Below, one piece after another: positions 24,613 to 37,370 of a stretch of DNA of 64,000 nucleotides (positions within the stretch are counted from its first letter, which is position 1; each line of letters starts with the position of its first letter). A model generated the notes under the pieces. The model was not told the DNA's origin. It searched no databases and saw only the letters and a program-made list of their open reading frames with translations. Location: assembly GCA_036583965.1 (NCBI GenBank), contig JAZBQD010000030.1, positions 114,834,048 through 114,898,047 on the forward strand. The letters run 5' to 3'. The DNA is from Prunella strophiata (lineage: Eukaryota; Chordata; Aves; Passeriformes; Prunellidae). A program made the position numbers and the translations under genes.

Positions 24613-27600
24613 CAGCAGCTGGGGCAGTACCTGGGGCACGGGGCTGTACCTGGGGCAGTATCTGGGGCACGGGGCAGTACCTGGGGCAGTACCTGGGGCA
24701 TGGGGCAGTACCTGGGGCACGGGGCAGTACCTGGGGCAGTACCTGGGGCAGTACCTGGGGCAGTACCTGGGGCACGGGGCAGTACCTGGGGCAGTACCTG
24801 GGGCACGGGGCAGTACCTGGGGCACGGGGCAGTACCTGGGGCAGTACCTGGGGCAGTATCTGGGGCATGGGGCAGTACCTGGGGCAGTACCTGGGGCAGT
24901 ACCTGGGGCATGGGGCAGTACCTGGGGCAGTACTGGGGCACGGGGCAGTACCTGGGGCACGGGGCAGTACTGGGGCACGGGGCAGTACCTGGGGCACGGG
25001 GCAGTACCTGGGGCAGTACCTGGGGCAGTACCTGGGGCACGGGGCAGTACCTGGGGCACGGGGCAGTACCTGGGGCAGTACCTGGGGCAGTACCTGGGGC
25101 AGTACCTGGGGCAGTACCTGGGGCAGTACCTGGGGCACGGGGCAGTACCTGGGGCAGTATCTGGGGCATGGGGCAGTACCTGGGGCATGGGGCAGTACCT
25201 GGGGCACGGGGCAGTACCTGGGGCACGGGGCTGTACCTGGGGCAGTAACCTGGGGCAGTACCTGGGGCAGTAACCTGGGGCACGGGGCAGTACCTGGGGC
25301 AGTACCTGGGGCAGTATCTGGGGCATGGGGCAGTACCTGGGGCAGTACCTGGGGCACGGGGCAGTACCTGGGGCAGTACCTGGGGCAGTACCTGGGGCAC
25401 GGGGCTGTACCTGGGGCACGGGGCAGTACCTGGGGCAGTATCTGGGGCATGGGGCAGTACCTGGGGCAGTACTGGGGCAGTACCTGGGGCAGTACCTGGG
25501 GCAGTATCTGGGGCATGGGGCAGTACCTGGGGCAGTACCTGGGGCACGGGGCAGTACCTGGGGCAGTACCTGGGGCACGGGGCTGTACCTGGGGCAGTAC
25601 CTGGGGCATGGGGCAGTACCTGGGGCAGTACCTGGGGCATGGGGCAGTACCTGGGGCAGTACCTGGGGCACGGGGCTGTACCTGGGGCACGGGGCAGTAC
25701 CTGGGGCAGTACCTGGGGCACGGGGCAGTACCTGGGGCAGTACTGGGGCAGTACCTGGGGCAGTACCTGGGGCAGTATCTGGGGCACGGGGCAGTACCTG
25801 GGGCAGTACCTGGGGCACGGGGCAGTACCTGGGGCAGTACCTGGGGCAGTACCTGGGGCACGGGGCTGTACCTGGGGCAGTACCTGGGGCATGGGGCAGT
25901 ACCTGGGGCAGTACCTGGGGCATGGGGCAGTACCTGGGGCAGTACCTGGGGCAGTACCTGGGGCAGTATCTGGGGCACGGGGCAGTACCTGGGGCAGTAC
26001 CTGGGGCACGGGGCAGTACCTGGGGCAGTACCTGGGGCAGTAACCTGGGGCACGGGGCAGTACCTGGGGCATGGGGCAGTACCTGGGGCAGTACCTGGGG
26101 CACGGGGCAGTACCTGGGGCAGTACCTGGGGCAGTACCTGGGGCAGTACCTGGGGCATGGGGCAGTACCTGGGGCATGGGGCAGTACCTGGGGCAGTACC
26201 TGGGGCAGTACCTGGGGCAGTAACCTGGGGCACGGGGCTGTACCTGGGGCACGGGGCAGTACCTGGGGCATGGGGCAGTACCTGGGGCAGTATCTGGGGC
26301 ACGGGGCAGTACCTGGGGCACGGGGCTGTACCTGGGGCAGTACCTGGGGCAGTAACCTGGGGCACGGGGCAGTACCTGGGGCAGTATCTGGGGCACGGGG
26401 CAGTACCTGGGGCAGTAACCTGGGGCACGGGGCAGTACCTGGGGCAGTACCTGGGGCAGTACCTGGGGCAGTAACCTGGGGCACGGGGCTGTACCTGGGG
26501 CAGTATCTGGGGCACGGGGCAGTACCTGGGGCAGTACCTGGGGCAGTACCTGGGGCAGTACCTGGGGCAGTACCTGGGGCAGTAACCTGGGGCACGGGGC
26601 AGTACCTGGGGCAGTACCTGGGGCATGGGGCAGTACCTGGGGCAGTACCTGGGGCAGTACCTGGGGCAGTACCTGGGGCATGGGGCAGTACCTGGGGCAC
26701 GGGGCTGTACCTGGGGCACGGGGCTGTACCTGGGGCAGTATCTGGGGCACGGGGCAGTACCTGGGGCAGTACCTGGGGCAGTAACCTGGGGCACGGGGCA
26801 GTACCTGGGGCAGTAACCTGGGGCACGGGGCTGTACCTGGGGCAGTATCTGGGGCACGGGGCAGTACCTGGGGCAGTAACCTGGGGCACGGGGCAGTACC
26901 TGGGGCAGTACCTGGGGCACGGGGCAGTACCTGGGGCAGTACCTGGGGCAGTAACCTGGGGCACGGGGCTGTACCTGGGGCAGTACCTGGGGCATGGGGC
27001 AGTACCTGGGGCAGTATCTGGGGCACGGGGCAGTACCTGGGGCTGTACCTGGGGCAGTAACCTGGGGCACGGGGCAGTACCTGGGGCAGTACCTGGGGCA
27101 GTACCTGGGGCAGTATCTGGGGCACGGGGCAGTACCTGGGGCAGTACCTGGGGCAGTATCTGGGGCACGGGGCAGTACCTGGGGCAGTACCTGGGGCAGT
27201 ACCTGGGGCAGTACCTGGGGCACGGGGCTGTACCTGGGGCACGGGGCAGTACCTGGGGCAGTACCTGGGGCATGGGGCAGTACCTGGGGCATGGGGCAGT
27301 ACCTGGGGCACGGGGCAGTACCTGGGGCAGTACCTGGGGCAGTACCTGGGGCAGTACCTGGGGCAGTACCTGGGGCAGTATCTGGGGCACGGGGCAGTAC
27401 CTGGGGCAGTACCTGGGGCAGTACCTGGGGCAGTAACCTGGGGCACGGGGCTGTACCTGGGGCAGTACCTGGGGCAGTACCTGGGGCACGGGGCAGTACC
27501 TGGGGCAGTACCTGGGGCAGTACCTGGGGCAGTACCTGGGGCAGTACCTGGGGCATGGGGCAGTACCTGGGGCAGTACTGGGGCAGTACCTGGGGCACGG

Positions 27601-27705
27601 GGCAGTACCTGGGGCAGTAACCTGGGGCACGGGGCAGTACCTGGGGCAGTAACCTGGGGCACGGGGCAGTACCTGGGGCAGTACCTGGGGCAGTATCTGG
27701 GGCAT
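24613..27705 (-). repeat. 12/18-bp GC-rich array resembling the exon 6 donor junction
   Basis: On the plus strand the unit is GGGGCAGTACCT (12 bp), mixed with GGGGCA(C/T) six-base inserts and variants GTATCT, CTGTACCT and GTAACCT. On the minus strand it reads TACTGCCCC(A/G)TGCCCCAG|GTAC, coding YCP(M/V)PQ at a donor-like AG|GT. All unit lengths are multiples of three except GTAACCT and shortened GTACT units, so six-frame ORFs over 1000 codons arise; these are artefacts. Confidence 0.92.
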
Positions 27706-27716
27706 AGAAGCCCATT
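27685..27716 (-). pseudogene. GART: Possible exon 6 remnant at the edge of the 12/18-bp array
   Basis: Exon 6 should encode CLCFTDG...PPAQDHKRL...GGMGAYCPAPQ. Only a short stretch reading MGFYAPD, following CTTCAG, resembles its MGAYCPAP end, and it runs directly into the array. Nothing like CLCFTDG or PPAQDHKRL was found from 23463 to 28209. The match is short, so this is a suggestion. Confidence 0.4.
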
Positions 27717-28209
27717 GACCTGAAGGATTCGTTATTTCTTTCTCATGTTTAAATTACCAAGAGAAATGGTGGCTCTCATTGCAATTCCCTTTTGATGAAT
27801 CAGATTTTGAGTCACATGGACACATGCCTGTCCTCTGGCATGTGAATAGCCTAAAAGAGGCACTAAATATTAGCACAAAGTTACAGATGTAACAAGAATT
27901 ACCAAGGCAGAGTCCATAAAAACATGTTTTGGGTCACTTTCGGGGAAAAAAAACCCAAAACATTTTCCTCCTAAAATAACCACTATTAATGCAATGTCAT
28001 TGTTAATGATAGAAGAAAAATCTACTGACAACATGCATTGGTTAGCATGACACAGGGCTTAGATTGCATGTTATATATATACAATAGATATACATTTTTC
28101 AAAGTGCAAATAAAACAAAAAAAAATTTGAAATTTGAAAGAATATACTTGGTGTTTATACAGAATAATGTCAAAGAGTAAAAGCACAACATCACACCATC
28201 AATACCTAC
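27717..28209. other. Intron between GART-like exons 6 and 5; no gene seen
   Basis: AT-rich unique sequence with no trace of the main part of exon 6 on either strand. A short TATATATA stretch lies near 28073. Confidence 0.6.
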
Positions 28210-28269
28210 AGAAATCTCTTCCCCTTGAAGCAGTTCTTCAATAACAACCATCTCTCCAAACATTCTGTC
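28210..28269 (-). pseudogene. GART: GART-like exon 5, three codons shorter
   Basis: It reads DRMFGEMVVIEELLQGEEIS with acceptor TTTACAG and donor T|GTAGGT. The family has FGAAGETIVIEELL here, so three codons (AAG) are missing without a frame change. Confidence 0.85.
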
Positions 28270-28723
28270 CTGTAAAAAACAGGAACAAAACAAAAGAAAT
28301 CCCCAGTGAGCAGATATGAATCCACTGCCAAAATCCTCTCTTCATTTTCTTTTAACCAAAAAAAAACAATGTATATGAGAAGTGTCAGCTTGCTTGAATG
28401 CCAGTGGGGAAAGCCAATGGAATTCCATTTGGACATAAGGAGGCAACACTGAAAAATTCCTTATCAGGCCTGGGAGACATGGAAAAATTACAATTTGGAG
28501 GGGCAGAGAAGTGGGACCCGAGGCTGGAAGAGAAGTTTAGTCACAAAAGCTCCCAGCCCTGCCTGGGGGACACAGAAGGAATCTGAGGAGACCCAGGGAA
28601 ACTCTTGAGTCGAATGAACAATTCCTCCCAAAAATACTCACTCCCTGTAGCAGGAATTACAAACTCCCAGAGTACAGAGCACCAAGACTTGCACTGGCAG
28701 GGATTGATGAAGGATTTATGCAC

Positions 28724-28835
28724 CTGCATAATCTCCTGGACAGCTCTGCAGGCCTCCTCCTTGCTGGCTGCAATGGTCACTGCCTTCCTGGCCGCTGGCC
28801 CCCGCGCCCGCACCACGCGCGCAGGGAAGTCTGTG
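28724..28835 (-). pseudogene. GART: GART-like exon 4 (GARS ATP-grasp loop, degenerate)
   Basis: It reads DFPARVVRARGPAARKAVTI then AASKEEACRAVQEIMQ, 112 nt and in phase with exon 5. The family's glycine-rich ATP loop (GLAAGKGV) reads GPAARKAV here, so two glycines are lost. Several S/K to R changes fit GC-biased drift. Confidence 0.88.
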
Positions 28836-29702
28836 CTTTAAGGGAAGCAGAGTGGGGGTCAGACATCCCTGCTGCAGCCAGGGAAATCTCCACTTTGCTC
28901 CTGGATGCCCCCCACACTCCCACTGCACCTCCAGAATTTCCCCAATTACTCTGAAACACAAGCTAAATCCAGGAGTTAAAAGAGAACAAAGCATCACCCT
29001 GGTAATGAAAGGATTTTAGCTTTACCCAGTCACCCTCTGGCTTGTGAGCAGCCAAATAAAATGTTTTATGAAGGGCTGAATTTCCTGTTTCCTGAAAGAA
29101 CACCTCACTCTCCTTTCCACACTGTGATTTCTCCTAGGTTGGAACCCTCAGCCCAGCTTTATACCACCCAGGCTCCCCTTCTCCCCATCTCTCTGTGCAC
29201 AGTTTTCCCTTTGGAGCCCTGCATTTGCTGACAGGGAAGGTGTTTGCCTTGGCTCCGTGTGGCAGCAACATAAACTGGGTGCTCTTACAGAGCAAAACCA
29301 GTGAAAGAGCTTGGTTTTATTCCCAACCTTTAATAAAAAGGTTTTTTATTTAAAAAAAATCCCACAGGTTCCATGAGTTTATCCCACATGGAGCACTTGC
29401 CAGCAAGGACAAGGAGTCTGGGAACAGAACCCACAGGCAAAGAAATGGGACTGCTCTCCTTTAGTTCTGGATATTTGACCAGAACTTTCCAAATCATCCT
29501 CAGAGAGCATTTTGCTGGTATCTGTCTGTGTAGAAATGACTCTCAGCCCTTAACTAACTGAAAGATTTGTTGAAATATTTTTCTTTATGACAATTTTTTG
29601 TCTATAAACGGCTTATTGAGCATCCTGAAGGAGCAGATGGAAAAGAAGAAGAGCTGGGAATTCAGAACAGAAAAATCAACAGAAAAATCAACCTGCTGCA
29701 GT

Positions 29703-30063
29703 TCACAGAATCACAAAATCATAAAAGGGTTGGGTTGTAAGGACCTCAAAGCCCATCCAGGGGGCATGGCAGGGACACCTTCCCCTGTGCCAGGTGCTCC
29801 CAGCCCCAGTGTCCAACCTGGCCTTGGGCACTGCCAGGGATCCAGGGGCAGCCACAGCTGCTCTGGGAATTCCATCCCAGCCCCTGCCCATCCTGCCAGG
29901 GAACAATTCCTCATTCCCAAAATCCCATCAAATCCTACTTTGAAGCCATTCCCTGTGTGCTGTCCCTCCATCCTTGTCCCCAGTCCCTCTGCAGCTCTTC
30001 TGGAGCCCCTTCAGGCCCTGCCAGGGGCTCTGAGCTCTCCCTGGAGCTGCTCCTCTCCAGGTG
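29703..30063 (-). mobile_element. CR1 LINE 3' fragment
   Basis: Minus-oriented CR1 3' end starting ACAGAATCACAAAATCATAA, directly beside GART-like exon 3. Confidence 0.85.
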
Positions 30064-30248
30064 AGCACCCCCAGCTTTGCCAGCCTGGCTCCAGCAGCTC
30101 CACACCTGCACCTTGCTCATCTGTCTGTGATTACAGAGCTGTTCATCCAGCACCTGCTGGGGAAGAGCAGGAGCTGAGGAGCTGCCCAGCCCCGAGGGAC
30201 GGGCACAGCACAGGGGAGTGGCAGAGGAGCCCGTGGCAGCACACTGAC

Positions 30249-30422
30249 CTGGTGATGAACCTGCAGGCCTCCTGCGGGGTGCTGCAGGCTCTCCAGCGGG
30301 CCGTGGGGATCCCGTGGCGCTCCAGGAAGGCTCTGCTGGAGCTGCTGTTGGAGGCCAGCTGGGCTGCCCGGCCCAGGGCCCGAAGCACCGAACTCCTGCT
30401 GCCCTCAGGTCATCCACAATCC
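30249..30422 (-). pseudogene. GART: GART-like exon 3, frameshifted
   Basis: It begins GIVDDLRAAGVRCFGP, then continues only in another frame as GRAAQLASNSSSSRAFLERH and GIPTARWRACSTPQEACRFI. One base is missing near 30375-30381; the exon is 174 nt where phase demands 175. The ATP-grasp E-S-S-K-x-F segment is replaced by A-S-N-S, losing the conserved lysine. Donor is CAG|GTCAGT. Confidence 0.85.
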
Positions 30423-30713
30423 CTGCGGCACAGAAACAGCACCACGGGGCTGTCACCAGTCCCTCTGTCCCTCTGGGTGACACCCAGCCAGCCCTGGCAC
30501 AGCAGACAGCAGTGGGGCACTCACCAGTGAGACATGGTTTCAAAGAATTGATGATTCTAAGACAATGGTTGCTGAGTTAGCTAAAGCTAGAAAGATAAGC
30601 TTTTGTTTAGAGGTAGCAGAAGCCAGGCTTAGATAAGCTACCTGGACACCATTTCTCATGACTTGTCAATATCATGGAGAACAGACTCCTCCACCCATTG
30701 AACATAAGGAAGC

Positions 30714-33700
30714 AGGGGGACTTGAGTTTGTCACACAGGGGGATTTAGTTTTGTCACACAGGGGGATTTTAGTTTTGTCACACAGGGGGATTTAGTTTTG
30801 TCACACAGGGGGATTTAGTTTTGTCACACAGGGGGATTTAGTTTTGTCACACAGGGGGATTTAGTTTTGTCACACAGGGGGATTTAGTTTTGTCACACAG
30901 GGGGATTTAGTTTTGTCACACAGGGGGATTTAGTTTTGTCACACAGGGGGATTTAGTTTTGTCACACAGGGGGATTTAGTTTTGTCACACAGGGGGATTT
31001 AGTTTTGTCACACAGGGGGATTTAGTTTTGTCACACAGGGGGATTTAGTTTTGTCACACAGGGGGATTTAGTTTTGTCACACAGGGGGATTTAGTTTTGT
31101 CACACAGGGGGATTTAGTTTTGTCACACAGGGGGATTTAGTTTTGTCACACAGGGGGATTTAGTTTTGTCACACAGGGGGATTTAGTTTTGTCACACAGG
31201 GGGATTTAGTTTTGTCACACAGGGGGATTTAGTTTTGTCACACAGGGGGATTTAGTTTTGTCACACAGGGGGATTTAGTTTTGTCACACAGGGGGATTTA
31301 GTTTTGTCACACAGGGGGATTTAGTTTTGTCACACAGGGGGATTTAGTTTTGTCACACAGGGGGATTTAGTTTTGTCACACAGGGGGATTTAGTTTTGTC
31401 ACACAGGGGGATTTAGTTTTGTCACACAGGGGGATTTAGTTTTGTCACACAGGGGGATTTAGTTTTGTCACACAGGGGGATTTAGTTTTGTCACACAGGG
31501 GGATTTAGTTTTGTCACACAGGGGGATTTAGTTTTGTCACACAGGGGGATTTAGTTTTGTCACACAGGGGGATTTAGTTTTGTCACACAGGGGGATTTAG
31601 TTTTGTCACACAGGGGGATTTAGTTTTGTCACACAGGGGGATTTAGTTTTGTCACACAGGGGGATTTAGTTTTGTCACACAGGGGGATTTAGTTTTGTCA
31701 CACAGGGGGATTTAGTTTTGTCACACAGGGGGATTTAGTTTTGTCACACAGGGGGATTTAGTTTTGTCACACAGGGGGATTTAGTTTTGTCACACAGGGG
31801 GATTTAGTTTTGTCACACAGGGGGATTTAGTTTTGTCACACAGGGGGATTTAGTTTTGTCACACAGGGGGATTTAGTTTTGTCACACAGGGGGATTTAGT
31901 TTTGTCACACAGGGGGATTTAGTTTTGTCACACAGGGGGATTTAGTTTTGTCACACAGGGGGATTTAGTTTTGTCACACAGGGGGATTTAGTTTTGTCAC
32001 ACAGGGGGATTTAGTTTTGTCACACAGGGGGATTTAGTTTTGTCACACAGGGGGATTTAGTTTTGTCACACAGGGGGATTTAGTTTTGTCACACAGGGGG
32101 ATTTAGTTTTGTCACACAGGGGGATTTAGTTTTGTCACACAGGGGGATTTAGTTTTGTCACACAGGGGGATTTAGTTTTGTCACACAGGGGGATTTAGTT
32201 TTGTCACACAGGGGGATTTAGTTTTGTCACACAGGGGGATTTAGTTTTGTCACACAGGGGGATTTAGTTTTGTCACACAGGGGGATTTAGTTTTGTCACA
32301 CAGGGGGATTTAGTTTTGTCACACAGGGGGATTTAGTTTTGTCACACAGGGGGATTTAGTTTTGTCACACAGGGGGATTTAGTTTTGTCACACAGGGGGA
32401 TTTAGTTTTGTCACACAGGGGGATTTAGTTTTGTCACACAGGGGGATTTAGTTTTGTCACACAGGGGGATTTAGTTTTGTCACACAGGGGGATTTAGTTT
32501 TGTCACACAGGGGGATTTAGTTTTGTCACACAGGGGGATTTAGTTTTGTCACACAGGGGGATTTAGTTTTGTCACACAGGGGGATTTAGTTTTGTCACAC
32601 AGGGGGATTTAGTTTTGTCACACAGGGGGATTTAGTTTTGTCACACAGGGGGATTTAGTTTTGTCACACAGGGGGATTTAGTTTTGTCACACAGGGGGAT
32701 TTAGTTTTGTCACACAGGGGGATTTAGTTTTGTCACACAGGGGGATTTAGTTTTGTCACACAGGGGGATTTAGTTTTGTCACACAGGGGGATTTAGTTTT
32801 GTCACACAGGGGGATTTAGTTTTGTCACACAGGGGGATTTAGTTTTGTCACACAGGGGGATTTAGTTTTGTCACACAGGGGGATTTAGTTTTGTCACACA
32901 GGGGGATTTAGTTTTGTCACACAGGGGGATTTAGTTTTGTCACACAGGGGGATTTAGTTTTGTCACACAGGGGGATTTAGTTTTGTCACACAGGGGGATT
33001 TAGTTTTGTCACACAGGGGGATTTAGTTTTGTCACACAGGGGGATTTAGTTTTGTCACACAGGGGGATTTAGTTTTGTCACACAGGGGGATTTAGTTTTG
33101 TCACACAGGGGGATTTAGTTTTGTCACACAGGGGGATTTAGTTTTGTCACACAGGGGGATTTAGTTTTGTCACACAGGGGGATTTAGTTTTGTCACACAG
33201 GGGGATTTAGTTTTGTCACACAGGGGGATTTAGTTTTGTCACACAGGGGGATTTAGTTTTGTCACACAGGGGGATTTAGTTTTGTCACACAGGGGGATTT
33301 AGTTTTGTCACACAGGGGGATTTAGTTTTGTCACACAGGGGGATTTAGTTTTGTCACACAGGGGGATTTAGTTTTGTCACACAGGGGGATTTAGTTTTGT
33401 CACACAGGGGGATTTAGTTTTGTCACACAGGGGGATTTAGTTTTGTCACACAGGGGGATTTAGTTTTGTCACACAGGGGGATTTAGTTTTGTCACACAGG
33501 GGGATTTAGTTTTGTCACACAGGGGGATTTAGTTTTGTCACACAGGGGGATTTAGTTTTGTCACACAGGGGGATTTAGTTTTGTCACACAGGGGGATTTA
33601 GTTTTGTCACACAGGGGGATTTAGTTTTGTCACACAGGGGGATTTAGTTTTGTCACACAGGGGGATTTAGTTTTGTCACACAGGGGGATTTAGTTTTGTC

Positions 33701-34898
33701 ACACAGGGGGATTTAGTTTTGTCACACAGGGGGATTTAGTTTTGTCACACAGGGGGATTTAGTTTTGTCACACAGGGGGATTTAGTTTTGTCACACAGGG
33801 GGATTTAGTTTTGTCACACAGGGGGATTTAGTTTTGTCACACAGGGGGATTTAGTTTTGTCACACAGGGGGATTTAGTTTTGTCACACAGGGGGATTTAG
33901 TTTTGTCACACAGGGGGATTTAGTTTTGTCACACAGGGGGATTTAGTTTTGTCACACAGGGGGATTTAGTTTTGTCACACAGGGGGATTTAGTTTTGTCA
34001 CACAGGGGGATTTAGTTTTGTCACACAGGGGGATTTAGTTTTGTCACACAGGGGGATTTAGTTTTGTCACACAGGGGGATTTAGTTTTGTCACACAGGGG
34101 GATTTAGTTTTGTCACACAGGGGGATTTAGTTTTGTCACACAGGGGGATTTAGTTTTGTCACACAGGGGGATTTAGTTTTGTCACACAGGGGGATTTAGT
34201 TTTGTCACACAGGGGGATTTAGTTTTGTCACACAGGGGGATTTAGTTTTGTCACACAGGGGGATTTAGTTTTGTCACACAGGGGGATTTAGTTTTGTCAC
34301 ACAGGGGGATTTAGTTTTGTCACACAGGGGGATTTAGTTTTGTCACACAGGGGGATTTAGTTTTGTCACACAGGGGGATTTAGTTTTGTCACACAGGGGG
34401 ATTTAGTTTTGTCACACAGGGGGATTTAGTTTTGTCACACAGGGGGATTTAGTTTTGTCACACAGGGGGATTTAGTTTTGTCACACAGGGGGATTTAGTT
34501 TTGTCACACAGGGGGATTTAGTTTTGTCACACAGGGGGATTTAGTTTTGTCACACAGGGGGATTTAGTTTTGTCACACAGGGGGATTTAGTTTTGTCACA
34601 CAGGGGGATTTAGTTTTGTCACACAGGGGGATTTAGTTTTGTCACACAGGGGGATTTAGTTTTGTCACACAGGGGGATTTAGTTTTGTCACACAGGGGGA
34701 TTTAGTTTTGTCACACAGGGGGATTTAGTTTTGTCACACAGGGGGATTTAGTTTTGTCACACAGGGGGATTTAGTTTTGTCACACAGGGGGATTTAGTTT
34801 TGTCACACAGGGGGATTTAGTTTTGTCACACAGGGGGATTTAGTTTTGTCACACAGGGGGATTTAGTTTTGTCACACAGGGGGATTTAGTTTTGTCAC
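30714..34898. repeat. Highly homogeneous 23-bp satellite, about 180 copies
   Basis: The 23-bp unit starts CACAGGGGGATTTAGTTTT. Beyond the first two or three units at the left edge I see no variation over 4.1 kb. It ends abruptly at 34898, inside a unit, joined to a truncated LTR. It lies in the intron between GART-like exons 3 and 2. Such uniformity points to recent expansion or efficient homogenisation; the assembled length may be inexact. Confidence 0.95.
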
Positions 34899-35132
34899 GT
34901 ATCAGGCATTCCAGAAGTCTGTACCTCTCAAGTACCTCAGCCCATGGGGAAAGACAGAGGGAAATGTGGCTGGGAAATTGGGATAAAAAGGAGGCTGCAT
35001 CCTCCAAAAATTGGAGAGACCCCAGGGGAATGCCCCATGGCCTCTCCCTTTATTGGAATAAAGTAAAAGGACTCCTCTGTCTCCTTTTTGGACATAAACC
35101 TCTGATGTTTGTGGATTCATTTTCCTAACACC
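34899..35132 (+). mobile_element. Solo LTR-like repeat, copy 3 of 3, 5'-truncated
   Basis: Matches 3900-4162 and 6525-6787 but starts at GTATCAGGCATTCC, where the 23-bp array stops, so its first part is missing. It ends TTCCTAACA. Confidence 0.7.
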
Positions 35133-35339
35133 CTTGAGGGGTTGAACCTTGGCCTCTGACTAATCACACAATGACTTGGACCAAAATTCCAGAACTTGGG
35201 ATGGGATGCTGAGTGACTGACAGAGAGCCAGGGCAGGGAGTTGGGAATGGTTTGAGGGGGAGATACAATCTGGGATAAAAATTTGGGGAAAATAAGGGGA
35301 TACAACAACCAAACTATTACAAAATCTAGAAACACATTA

Positions 35340-35800
35340 CATCAGGGGGCTTGTATTATTTTTTGCCTCGAACCAGATCTTTTAAGCTCTCAGCAAGTTA
35401 TAATACACACCAGGATAGCCCAGCTACCTGGCAGAAGGCATCAATGAGCAGGATGGCTCTTGCAGTGGTGTTGGAAACAAAAGTGTCCTAATAAAATGCA
35501 AAATAACAAAGAGAAAAACCCAGCTAGGTGCAAGCAAGCCTTGTACCCGGTAAAACACCTTACAAAAGCAATTAGTTCCTTTGTTCACTTGCTTTTCTAG
35601 TAAATTGCCCAGGTAGGACTTCTTGGTTAGCTGTCCTTAAATTTAAGGTGAAGTCCCCTTTGTCCTATAAGGTGTCCCCTTTGCTAAGTGGTGAGAGAAA
35701 CTTCTGGGCTTTTTCCTTTTTAAGGAGACAAAAGACAGTTTAATTACTCCACCAACAAGGGGCACATTCCTACAGGGGCTCTTTAGGGACAAAAGGAGAT
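35340..35800 (-). mobile_element. LTR-like element, inverted copy of 2200-2680
   Basis: The reverse complement shares the TTTGTCTCCTTAAAAA, AGCCCAGAAGTTTCTCTC and GGTAGCTGGGCTAT blocks with 2200-2680. It lies between GART-like exons 3 and 2. Confidence 0.6.
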
Positions 35801-36150
35801 TCCCATCCATCATCCCTTTGCTACACTCCCCTTTGGCTCAGGTAATTAATTCACCTTCCAAATGAGGATTCTGAATATCCACTGACCCCTCTCAGCCTGT
35901 CATCTTAGGGCTCTTCAGCTCTGTACTGAGCACTCCCACAGTTACCCCCCATTTTAAAGCAGAATTCAAGGTGCTGATTTTTTTCTGTCAACCTAATTAT
36001 ATTACTTAATATTATTATATTATATTCATTTATTACATTACAATATTATCATAGCATTTATATTTTTTTCTGTCAAGGTTTATTAGGTTATTAGGTTTTT
36101 AGATTTATTTATTAGGTTATTAGCTTTATTTAATTATTTTATTAACTTAC

Positions 36151-36246
36151 CAGCTGCCAGAAGAGCTTCTGGGCCGACTACCACAAGCCCAATGTTGTGA
36201 TCTTTGCAGAACTGGGTAACAATAGTGTGATTGCTCACTAATACAG
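36151..36246 (-). pseudogene. GART: GART-like exon 2 (GARS)
   Basis: This 96-nt exon reads AVLVSNHTIVTQFCKDHNIG then LVVVGPEALLAA, close to vertebrate GART, with acceptor TTCCAG and donor G|GTAAGT. It is in frame with exon 1 and has no lesion. Confidence 0.92.
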
Positions 36247-36920
36247 CTGGAAAGGAAAAATAATTAACTGATGACTGTAAAGCCTAAATAAGAGACAGGA
36301 GATGAGAATGTCTTTTTTTTCCATCCTCCTAAAAATGTGATTAAAATAATGAAACAGCCCACTAAGGGAAAGTGGAATATCAATGTAATAATAGCAGAGC
36401 CCAAAAGGAGCTGGGAACAACTCCAATTTGCACTACTGTTTTTAATACATATTTGCTAACTGATTACATCTCTTTTATTTGCCATGTGTAATCAAGATAT
36501 ATTTTTAAAAGCTGCTTATCACAACAATAACAACATTGAAAAATAAAAAGGTTGGGAAAGAAACTCAATTTCAACAGCTGAGTAAAGATTTACTCAAAGC
36601 ATTGGATGATGCAGCTAAATTTCACTGAGCAGCCTGGGCAGACACAGAGATGCTTCTGTTCAGAAGTGAAGAACTTTGAGCCCTCTGCTCATGGGTTAAG
36701 TTTCACTGGAATTGGTCACTGAATTCAAGCACAAACGAGGAAGAGATGAGGTGTAGAAATGCAGTCCCATATAAACAGCAAGGCTAAAAACAATCAGAAC
36801 AGGGTGTTTTAGGAGGCAGCTCTGGAATTCAGAAACAAAAATAAAGAAAAAAAAATAAAAAGAAAATAAGAAATAAAGAAATAAAGAAAAAAATAAAGAA
36901 GAAATCTGTGCCCTCAATCA

Positions 36921-37202
<282 letters not shown>

Positions 37203-37370
37203 TCAGCAGAGAGACAAGGCACAGGGCTCCATCCCACCATGGGGCTCCCTTCCACAATGGGGCTCCATCCCACTGCCACAGCTTTCAGGGATATTAACCC
37301 AGTTGGTGGCAGAAAGGGGCTCATAGGGTACGGGACGTGGCTGTGCCAGCAGCGCTGCTGGTTGGACACA

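Noticed and set aside
24435..27715. Open frames over 1000 codons on the minus strand (PRYCPRYCP type) and long plus-strand frames
   Set aside because: They are open because nearly all units of the 12/18-bp array are multiples of three without stops. Several frames are open at once and there is no start context or conserved domain.
30714..34898. CRISPR-like regular repeat array
   Set aside because: There are no spacers; the units are contiguous and identical, and the genome is eukaryotic.
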